A stretch of DNA of 64,000 nt, taken from Deroplatys truncata. Its lineage: Eukaryota > Arthropoda > Insecta > Mantodea > Mantidae. Below the pieces are notes generated by a model that was not told where the DNA came from, did no database searches, and saw only the letters and a program-made list of their open reading frames with translations. Positions 56,001 through 64,000 of this stretch are shown here, one piece after another. The DNA lies in contig CM060989.1 of the NCBI GenBank assembly GCA_030765065.1, positions 58,728,001 through 58,792,000 of the forward strand. Direction: 5' to 3'. Made by a program: the position numbers and the translations under genes. Numbering within the stretch: the first letter of the stretch is position 1; the number at the start of each line of letters is the position of its first letter.

Positions 56001-56570
56001 TATTTAAGTACTAAGACATTACATGTATTCCTGCTGAAATTGGCTCTGACCACTCTTCAAACTGGGCAACCCATTTCATATTACGATCTATATTATACAT
56101 TATGTCATGCATTTTATATACACATAAATTATTGTTCCTTTTCTCTTTTAATAGCACATTTCAATTTATTTTTTGCTTTTTCTAAATACTGTCCTATTTT
56201 CTTACAGATTTTACCTAAAAGTTTATTTACATCAATTTTCTTATTCGTTCTTAACCATAGGTGTAGTATGTGTTGTACATCCCCCCCCAGAATGGGCATT
56301 CACAGTATGGATAATCATTTCGTTGACCTTTTAACCTCTACACTCCTGATCTTAGCCTTCTACCGCCCCCTCGTTCTTCTTTATTGGTGTTATCTATATA
56401 CCTCTTTCTTTTCCGACTGTTGTTCATTGAAACATAAAATACTAGTGACCTCTTCTCTGTTAGTTGGCTAGAAATTTGTTGTACCTCAATATCTTCAAAT
56501 CTTCTTATGCCTTCCCAAAAATCCTCATCATTTGTTTGTCTTTTTCCTCAAATATTCCCCAAGACATTAT
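55998..56570 (-). pseudogene. LINE C-terminal fragment
   Basis: Minus frames read DFWEGIRRFEDIEVQQISS, RGGGRRLRSGV, RNDYPYCECPFWGG and DVQHILHLWL. This is the basic segment plus zinc-finger-like end of a LINE ORF2. One stop and one frameshift (in a run of eight C's at 56280-56287) break it. On the minus strand it runs toward a (TTA)n tail, as in several LINEs. Confidence 0.5.
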
Positions 56571-56881
56571 TTTCCAAGTTATTTACAATCGCCGTCTATG
56601 TTGACGCTAGTAGCAGAAAGTATAAAACAGCTTTTATTGTATGAAAAGGAGCGCACTATGTTTATTTCCCTTTTAGTTTAGTCTATAGTGTAGTTAAGTG
56701 CAGTTTTTGTGTAGCATATATAGCAGAACGTTTTTATTTCGGGAACAACACGAATTCTGATCAGATGTTGAAGAGGAAAGGCTACAAATCGTGGATAGTT
56801 CCTCTGTGCACCAATAAATCTCATACATTCAGCAAATTGTTTGCCAAAACAACCTGAAATCAGGGAAGAAAGAAAAAAATT
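56571..56881. other. No feature recognised
   Basis: Short AT-rich stretch before the next HINE-like copy. Confidence 0.45.
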
Positions 56882-57204
56882 TCTGATGTGATACATTCAC
56901 ATGACTTTCTCTACCCTCTGTCGTTTATTAGTGGTTATGCAAACTAGTCTTACTAAAGCATAGTTTATATCTACTGCATTTTAATCCAAATAAGCTTTTG
57001 CGAAAGAGCTACACTGCACATTTCGTTTTAGATACAGGAAAAGCGATAGTCAAATGATTTAGAACTGGACGCTATATGCCAGCCTTAAAATTCTATACTG
57101 TTTCAATGGAATCGCGAGGAACAACTGAATGCTGACAGGACTTTAAGAGATTGGCTTAAGTATTGAACAATACGAACCATTAATAACAAATGCCACACAA
57201 AAAA
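56882..57204 (-). mobile_element. HINE-like element, diverged, truncated
   Basis: TCTGATGTGATACATTCACA and about 300 bp of the older subfamily, ending in an A-run (GCCACACAAAAAA) where a younger copy begins. Confidence 0.75.
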
Positions 57205-57818
57205 TCTGATGTGTTACACTCACATGACTTTCTCTACTCTTGTACAAACTATTTTTACAAACGCTTATTCTCCATATGCTTCATGTTAATCGAGATATCG
57301 AGGTGTTAATCTTATTGCTAATTTTCTTGTAGATGCAAGGGGAATTGGTAGGCTTTAACCGATAGTCAAATATTTTAAGAGGCTATGTGGAGTATTCCAT
57401 TCTCTTTGTATTACCAGGACAAAAAAAAATAATAACGAATTCCCATTTGAGAAAATAAGTATTGAAAAATTTAAGGGAATAACAAGCAATATCTCGAAAA
57501 TGGTTCACTCTACAAAAAAATGTATAGGACATAAATTGTGTATTTTAACGCGATCTACATTTTTTGTGTAGTAAAATTTTGTCTATCTCTTATGGTTTAC
57601 CAGTTATGCAAAAGTCGTTCACAATGAAAAATACTTTTGAAGACATTCCAAGAAAATTCGAGATATACATTTGTGATGAAAATATCTTAAACATATGATA
57701 TTTTAATCAAAATCATTAGAGCCATTTCTGAGAAAATTAAAATTTTCGAAAAATGATCCATGTAAAGGCTAATCCCGGGTGGGGGGATTTTCTTGAAAAC
57801 CTTCGTGTCGCATCTCTA
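57205..57818 (-). mobile_element. HINE-like element, 5' truncated
   Basis: TCTGATGTGTTACACTCACA and the body up to TCGTGTCGCATCTCT. The microsatellite and 5' block are missing. Confidence 0.82.
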
Positions 57819-57901
57819 TTTAATTGGAAAATGCCAAACAACAGCAATTTCGGAATTAACATACAATAAATAATTTATTTGCGTTTATACACAAAAAACT
57901 A
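57819..57901. repeat. Piece of the 47-kb duplicated segment
   Basis: ATTTAATTGGAAAATGCCAA through CGTTTATACACAAAAAACTAC resembles 47216-47320. Confidence 0.5.
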
Positions 57902-59182
57902 CCAAGCTGTTCGAGAAGTACCCAACCTAACAAACAAAACAGAAATTTTGGGAAGAAACATCTTTATTTCTCTACATAGTCTCCTTTCAACTCGATACAC
58001 TTTTCCCAGCGATGTTCAATAGCTTCGATACTCTGTTTATAGTGAGAACCGTCGAGTTCTGCAAAATAGCCATCAACTGCAAACTCCACCTCTTCATTGC
58101 TGGCAAATCCTTTACCACCAAGCCATTTCTTCAACTTTGGAAACAGAAAATAATCAGAGGGGGCTAAGTCTGACGAATAGGGTGTGAGGAAGCAATTCAA
58201 ACTTTAACTCATTGATTTTGGCCATGGAGATAATTGATCTGCAAACTGGTGCATTGTCTTGATGAAGCAGAACTTGCTTTTTCGTTAAATGCGGCCGTTT
58301 TTCTTGATTTCATCATTCAAACGCTGCAATAAGTTTGCATAATACTCGTCATTGATTGCTTTTCCTTTTTGAAGATAATGAAAATTATCCCGCGCACATC
58401 CCATAAAAAACTGACTCCATGACCTTGCCTGCAGGTGGTACTGTCTTCGCCTTCTTTGGAGTTGATTCTCCCCTTTCAATCCACTGTTTTACTGTTCCTT
58501 CATCTCAGATGTGAAGTGGCGGATCCATGTTTCTAACATGGTTATGAATCGATGCAATACCTCTGTTTTATTGCAGTGAAACATCGCCAAACCTCGACAG
58601 AAACATCCTCACGACGCTGCTTTTGTTTCATTGTGAGTAAACGCGGCACCCATCTTGTGCACACCTTTTTCATGTCTAAATTTTCAGTTAGTGTACGATG
58701 TACACAACTTTTTGAAATGCCTACGATGTCTGCTAGCTCGCGCACTTTCAGTCGACGGTCATCCAATACCATTTTATGGATTTTCTTTACAATTTCTGGC
58801 GCGGTCACCTCATTTGGTGGACCACGCGATGTTCGTCTTCGCAGTCGTACGGCCTCGCTTAAACTCTGCCACCCAATATTTTACTGTTGTAAACTAAGGA
58901 GCAGACTCCCACAGAGTAGAATCTAGCTCGTTTTTAATATTAGTTGGACTAAGACCTTTCAAATGAAAGTATTGTATCACCTAACGATGACCGGTTTTAT
59001 CCATGTTTACAAATTCGCCGAGAGAGTTCACTATTAATGGCTGTCAAACAATTACTAAACAACGTAGCATCGTCCAACTTCAAACTTAAGCTTTATAAGG
59101 ATGGGTACCTTACTACCATAGTCATTTGTTTGAAACAACCGCTATATATACGTCAGGTCGGGTACTTCTGGGTCTGCCCTCG
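57902..59182 (-). mobile_element. mariner C, copy 3, full length
   Basis: Left end after TA reads CCAAGCTGTTCGAGAAGTAC (mutated first bases). From the right the repeat is CGAGGGCAGACCCAGAAGTA. The right-hand TA has become AA. Length 1,281 bp. Confidence 0.88.
57964..59004 (-). pseudogene. mariner C transposase, copy 3, broken
   Basis: Starts with ATGGATAAAACCGG (minus) and ends GDYVEK-stop, like copy 2. Readable pieces include MTAPEIVKKIHKMVLDDRRL, KVRELADIVGISKSCVHRTL and PYSSDLAPSDYFLFPKLKKW. The second catalytic D lies in a region with a frameshift near 58,265. Several other frameshifts are present. Confidence 0.88.
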
Positions 59183-59834
59183 AAATTCAGTGAACAAGCT
59201 CTCGCCTTAACGGTTTTTTATAAAGTGAATATCGAGTATCGGTGCTCAAAAATCAGTATCAATATCGGATTGAGAAATAGTAGTATTGTAACATCAATAT
59301 TTCTTAGATTATATTAATTATTACATCATCACTTTTCAGTTATGTAATGTAAATCATATTCTATTATTTTCATTACTATCTTGATCCAAGATTAATTCAA
59401 CAAGAATTTAATCGCTCTAGTTGAGAATTCAGCCCGGAACTAAGAAGACAGTAAGCTGACCAGTAAATCTCCGAGACAGTCGTATTACAGGGAAAATTAC
59501 ATTAACCCACTCCGGGTACACAAACCTCAAAACATAAACCATTTCCACTGCATATAAACGTGAATGCGCCGGAGTACTACAGTCTGCAATGGAAATGCTG
59601 CTCCTTTGTGATGCTGCAATACTCTTTACATTTATGCTTGGGGAAAAATTAAGTAAAAAGAGCAAGGCTTATCTGAACCATTCGGTATATTATACTAATA
59701 AATGATAAAGTTAAACCAGAGAAAATATTTTTAAATGCATTGGTTTTATAAAAAAAAGGCTTTAGCATTATAAATACTGTTTTGTACAGCATTTTCCGTC
59801 GTTTTTAACTACTTGTATGCAAGATTTGTACCTC
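59183..59834. other. No feature recognised
   Basis: AT-rich, no motif or repeat match. Confidence 0.45.
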
Positions 59835-59905
59835 TGCTAGCACCTACCTTGTAGTGGGTAGAGAAAGTATTGCATCCCATCCAGAAATTCGATAGTGAGA
59901 AAAAG
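59835..59905 (+). mobile_element. HINE-like 5'-end fragment
   Basis: GGGTAGAGAAAGTATTGCAT through CCAGAAATTCGATAGTGAG matches the 5' block. Confidence 0.5.
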
Positions 59906-61020
59906 ATAAGAAAGCTAATGTCCGTATTTAAACTGTGGTTGTGTTCCGTTAAATTCATAACATTAGTTTTTCAATGTATTAACTTAACTTTGTTCAAACT
60001 TCTTAAATATTGTAGCGTATGTGTGTGCATTGTCGCGTCGGACACCATATTGCTTTGTAGCATGACATTGTTGAACTCATTATTTTGATTGGGAGTTTGA
60101 ATTTTCGTCCGGCGCGGCATTTCTCCCCCACCTTCTAGTCAGTAGAGTGGGATTAGTCTTGTGTGTGTCTTCAGGGCGAGTGGTTGTGTGTGCGTGGAAA
60201 ATCTCCCTCCAATGTATTCCCTGTAATCTGTAGTGGCACAATGTCAATTATTTAATAAACCAAAGGTCATGTGTTAAATGTGAATTTAAGTGTATTATGT
60301 TATGAATATCCCACGCCTGCTTTAAATTTGAGCAGCAGTTCCTGGTCCTCTCGTTTGCCTCTGCAGCTACGCTACCCAATGTTTATGCCGGAGTAACTAA
60401 ATTTAATATCTAGCTGCAAACCCTTTGGCCTCACCCCGGTGTATAACAATATTTTACAAAATAAAGTTTGGTTTCATAAACAAATACTTCAGACAGAAGT
60501 TGTTTGATTTTATGCATCAAACAAAAAACTATTAAAAATGTAATTTCCATTTTTAAAAAAATGAGCCGACAGCGAAAATATGTATGACTAAAATGTAACT
60601 AAGATCATTGTTGAAGAAATGTTGAGCTAAAAGTCCCTTTATTGTGCATGAGAAAAAAAGGCTTAATTTAACACTGCGTTCCCCAAACTTTCTGAGCTAT
60701 GCCGTCCCCTTTGCAGTCATGGAATAAGAATGAATTAAAGCATGCACTTATACATTCATTCCTATCAATTGCGCGGGTCCTTATGTGCGTTTATTATTAC
60801 AGAGTAATAAATAAACACAAAAAAACGAAAACTACAAGAAAACGACATTGCACCAAGAAAAGTAAAATAAACATATCAAACATAGCATTTTAAGTAATAG
60901 CTCAGAAAACAACGATATACCGTACTACGATGCATTATTATTCCGAATTAAATCACTAAAAGAACAGATAAATAAACACAACGCATTACAATAAGTGAAA
61001 ATGAGAAAATAGCATAAAAA
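59906..61020. other. No gene recognised
   Basis: AT-rich with a GC-richer island at 60090-60230. No ORF with a recognisable motif. Confidence 0.4.
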
Positions 61021-61340
61021 TAAAGCATCAGCACCCAGTCAGTACATTTATCTTCGCTTACAACTCCACCACCCTTCCTTACTGTCAGCCTTCAAAAATC
61101 TCCTTAAGTAGAAATTCACCTATCCCTTACGTCTTCCCTGCCAGCCAGTAGCGTCCAACATGCACTAAACCATCCATTCGAGGTGGTAAAGGATTACGGT
61201 AAATATTTTTCTCTCTCCAATCCTCCGTACCCATAGGTTACCAAGATATGCACCCAGGACTTCTCGTCCTCCTCGAAAATGGGGCAGATTCACATATCAA
61301 TTTCATCAGTAATTTTTGTCACTGCCATTCATGGAATATA
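61021..61340 (-). pseudogene. LINE C-terminal fragment
   Basis: The minus strand keeps a worn version of the zinc-finger end (ICPIFEEDEKSWVHILV), aligned with CPLCGEQEDWTHIL at 3000-3325. Its left part lies outside the triplicated unit; its right part is repeated with it. Confidence 0.5.
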
Positions 61341-62716
61341 GAGAAGGGACGGAACAACGGCTGAATCGGTAGAACTATCATTATCCGTTGCAGTATGCAA
61401 TACTGCTTCACAGAAGTATTTGGTGGTTGCCGATACTCTCAGGCGGAAGAATACCTCAGATATGCGGGATACGCTGAAAGAGCTTTAATTAACTTTTGAA
61501 TATGAGCCTTAATGTTACCAAAGGAAGTATTGCATTCCTACCCTAAATCCGATACCGAAATTTTACCGGAAATACACGTTTTGAGACTCCCTGGTAGAAA
61601 AGAAAGATCCGTGTGAAAGTATATTTTCGTGAACCTCTGAACAGCATAACTCAAAAACGAATAGTGCTTAAATTACAACATGCACTAAACCATCCATTCG
61701 AGGTGGTAAAGGATTACGGTAAATATTTTTCTCTCTCCAATCCTCCGTACCCATAGGTTACCAAGATATGCACCCAGGACTTCTCGTCCTCCTCGAAAAT
61801 GGGGCAGATTCACATATCAATTTCATCAGTAATTTTTGTCACTGCCATTCATGGAATATAGAGAAGGGACGGAACAACGGCTGAATCGGTAGAACTATCA
61901 TTATCCGTTGCAGTATGCAATACTGCTTCACAGAAGTGTTTGGTGGTTGCCGATACTCTCAGGCGGAAGAATACCTCAGATATGCGGGATACGCTGAAAG
62001 AGCTTTAATTAACTTTTGAATATGAGCCTTAATGTTACCAAAGGAAGTATTGCATTCCTACCCTAAATCCGATACCGAAATTTTACCGGAAATACACGTT
62101 TTGAGACTCCCTGGTAGAAAAGAAAGATCCGTGTGAAAGTATATTTTCGTGAACCTCTGAACAGCATAACTCAAAAACGAATAGTGCTTAAATTACAACA
62201 TGCACTAAACCATCCATTCGAGGTGGTAAAGGATTACGGTAAATATTTTTCTCTCTCCAATCCTCCGTACCCATAGGTTACCAAGATATGCACCCAGGAC
62301 TTCTCGTCCTCCTCGAAAATGGGGCAGATTCACATATCAATTTCATCAGTAATTTTTGTCACTGCCATTCATGGAATATAGAGAAGGGACGGAACAACGG
62401 CTGAATCGGTAGAACTATCATTATCCGTTGCAGTATGCAATACTGCTTCACAGAAGTATTTGGTGGTTGCCGATACTCTCAGGCGGAAGAATACCTCAGA
62501 TATGCGGGATACGCTGAAAGAGCTTTAATTAACTTTTGAATATGAGCCTTAATGTTACCAAAGGAAGTATTGCATTCCTACCCTAAATCCGATACCGAAA
62601 TTTTACCGGAAATACACGTTTTGAGACTCCCTGGTAGAAAAGAAAGATCCGTGTGAAAGTATATTTTCGTGAACCTCTGAACAGCATAACTCAAAAACGA
62701 AGAGTGCTTAAATAAC
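61157..62716. repeat. Three tandem copies of a 520-bp unit
   Basis: Units 61157-61676, 61677-62196 and 62197-62716 are almost identical. I see one difference at about 61939 (GAAGTGTT against GAAGTATT) and two in the last bases of unit 3 (AATAG/AAGAG, AATTACA/AATAACA). Each unit joins part of a LINE relic to the 5' block of a HINE-like copy. The breakpoints share short CAACA/ACAAAC homology. A recent unequal duplication, or an assembly error. Confidence 0.92.
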
Positions 62717-63301
62717 AAACTTAATATTTAAGTTCAGAGTCCTCTAAGGATGGTAGATAAACATTTTCAAGAAAATCCTTCCACCCTAAACTACCCATTA
62801 AATGGAATAAATTTCTTTTTATTATTTATTTTGGTTAAAATGCTATATGTTACTTGCATAAAATGAAATGTAATCTTGAATTTTCTAGGAATGGCCTAAA
62901 GTCCTCTTCATTCTAAACGACTTTAGTACAACTGCCAAGCCATAAGAGATCCCATAATCTAACTACATAGAAAATGTAGGTCTCGTTAAAGTTAACAATT
63001 TATATCGAATAACATTTTTTTGTGAAGGTGGCCGTTTCTGAGATATTCCTTGTTATTGATTTGAATTTTCAAATACCTTACTCTTCTCATCTGGAAACTC
63101 ACTATCGCTTTTTCTCGTGGCTAAGCAAAGAGTACGGAATTGCACACAGTCTAAGAATCTACTGTATCCTGCAACGAAACGTGTAAACGTGAAACGAAAA
63201 TCGATTTGGATTAACAAGAAATATCATATAAGAATACAATTTTGTAATAATAACTTGTAAAAGAGTCAAAAGAGAAAGTAATGTGAGCGTAACACTTTAG
63301 A
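62562..63301 (+). mobile_element. HINE-like element, diverged
   Basis: 5' block in the third tandem unit continues without a break into body and hairpin end (AGAGAAAGTAATGTGAGCGT). Before the triplication this copy was a single 5'-to-hairpin element starting at the position of 61522. Confidence 0.7.
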
Positions 63302-63306
63302 TTTTT

Positions 63307-63731
63307 ATCTTCTCTATTACGTACATAGTAGGTAGACAAGGTATTCATTCCAACCAAAAAATTCGATACCAAGATTTCACCGGAAATACATGTTTTGTGT
63401 GTCTGTGAACAGCATAACTCAAAAATGAAAAGTCGGATAAATACCAAACTTGGCATATATCTTGGCATGAAGATTTTAAAGAAAATTCCACACCCAAATG
63501 CTTTTGAGAATTTTTTATTCTATAAAACATGGCTCTAACGATTTTGATTAAAACGCCACATATTAAAGATATTTACATTACTAATAAAACAGGTATGTTT
63601 TGAAGTTTCTGGGAATAGCCACTTTATTCAAAGGAGTTTTGTATGATCTTGTATAACTGGTAAACGTTAAGCGATAAATGAAAACGTACTACACAAAAAT
63701 GTTGATATCTTTAAAATACAATATATTTCAG
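63307..63731 (+). mobile_element. HINE-like element, truncated
   Basis: 5' end (TATCTTCTCTATTACGTACA) and first half of the body, with the microsatellite reduced to GTGTGTCTGTG. Cut by the SINE at 63732. Confidence 0.7.
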
Positions 63732-63885
63732 ACTGGCCCCGTAGCTCAGTCGGTAGAGCAACTGCCTGTTATGCAAGGGGTCTCGGGTTCGATTCCTGGC
63801 TGGGGTGGGAATTTTTCTGAGATTAATCCCTATTCTCCGCAGAGTCTGGAAGTATGAAGGAGTGTGAATGTATGTATGATCTAAT
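63732..63885 (+). repeat. SINE-C copy with well-preserved tRNA head
   Basis: A box TAGCTCAGTCGGTAGAGCA and B box GGGTTCGATTCC at normal spacing; GCCCC pairs with GGGGT as an acceptor stem. The anticodon stem does not form well. The sequence after the head (GAATTTTTCTGAG, CAGAGTCTGGAAGTATG) recurs at 16440-16545. I therefore call it a SINE, not a tRNA gene. Confidence 0.7.
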
Positions 63886-64000
63886 GATTAAAAATCAAAA
63901 GTGCAAGAAACCCAACGACAAGAGTACACGAGTTAACACATTGCCAATAGGCAAAAGGAAATGCCGCCGATAAGACCAATGTAGGCGGGGTACAAATGAG

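Noticed and set aside
56040..56471. 143-codon plus-strand ORF
   Set aside because: Low-complexity hydrophobic translation; the minus strand of the same region reads as a LINE C-terminus.
63732..63810. Functional tRNA gene
   Set aside because: A and B boxes are excellent, but the anticodon stem does not pair and the downstream body recurs at 16440-16545, so it is a SINE.
1..64000. CRISPR-like arrays, operons or bacterial defence systems
   Set aside because: No spaced direct repeats of that kind; all repeats are eukaryotic mobile elements or microsatellites.

Overview
This window reads as intergenic, repeat-packed DNA from a large-genome insect. Nothing in it looks bacterial or organellar: AT-rich sequence, tRNA-derived SINEs, Tc1/mariner relics, LTR retrotransposons primed by tRNA-Lys, LINE 3' ends, and microsatellites. 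The mix would suit a polyneopteran such as a cockroach or termite, but that is inference; no host gene confirms it. No complete host gene, rRNA or CRISPR array is visible.

The dominant sequence is one interspersed family (called HINE-like here), present as about 30 full, truncated, inverted and nested copies. Read from its 5' side, a copy has an inner inverted repeat ACTTTCTCTACT, a block of about 200 bp with a variable CA/GT microsatellite, a body of about 600 bp, the same 12 bp inverted, and a hairpin (ATGTG/CACAT). Nested copies sit in T-runs with no clear target duplication. This layout resembles Helentron-associated (DINE-1-like) non-autonomous rolling-circle elements.

Region by region: 1-6 kb holds SINEs, a LINE 3' end and two tRNA-Lys LTRs. 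6-12 kb is a cluster of HINE copies with nested insertions. 12-20 kb holds a TTAA-flanked element, SINEs, another LTR and a deleted mariner. 21.25-25.38 kb is a nearly intact, young LTR element (LTRs about 0.5% apart, TCGT target duplication). It encodes only a coiled-coil 311-aa protein and no pol. 28.6-30.9 kb is an inverted pair of exon-like fragments around a DUF4817-type transposon and a small fold-back element. 36-43 kb holds mariner relics and a Tc1-like element inserted in a LINE. 43.8-51.4 kb holds two solo LTRs with exact target duplications. Between them lies a DNA element with perfect 34-bp ends and an intact ORF covering only the DNA-binding half of a transposase. 51.4-59.2 kb holds two more mariners and a SINE with an inverted 5' half. 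61.16-62.72 kb is a 520-bp unit repeated three times.

The signal I consider most unusual is in the LTR elements. Both LTR families carry extra, decayed copies of the tRNA-Lys primer-binding site inside the U5 end of the LTR. In the young element two intact copies follow in tandem with an 86-bp period. Target duplications show that the decayed copies lie inside the LTR. This looks like stepwise growth of U5 by duplication of the primer site and a shift in its use.
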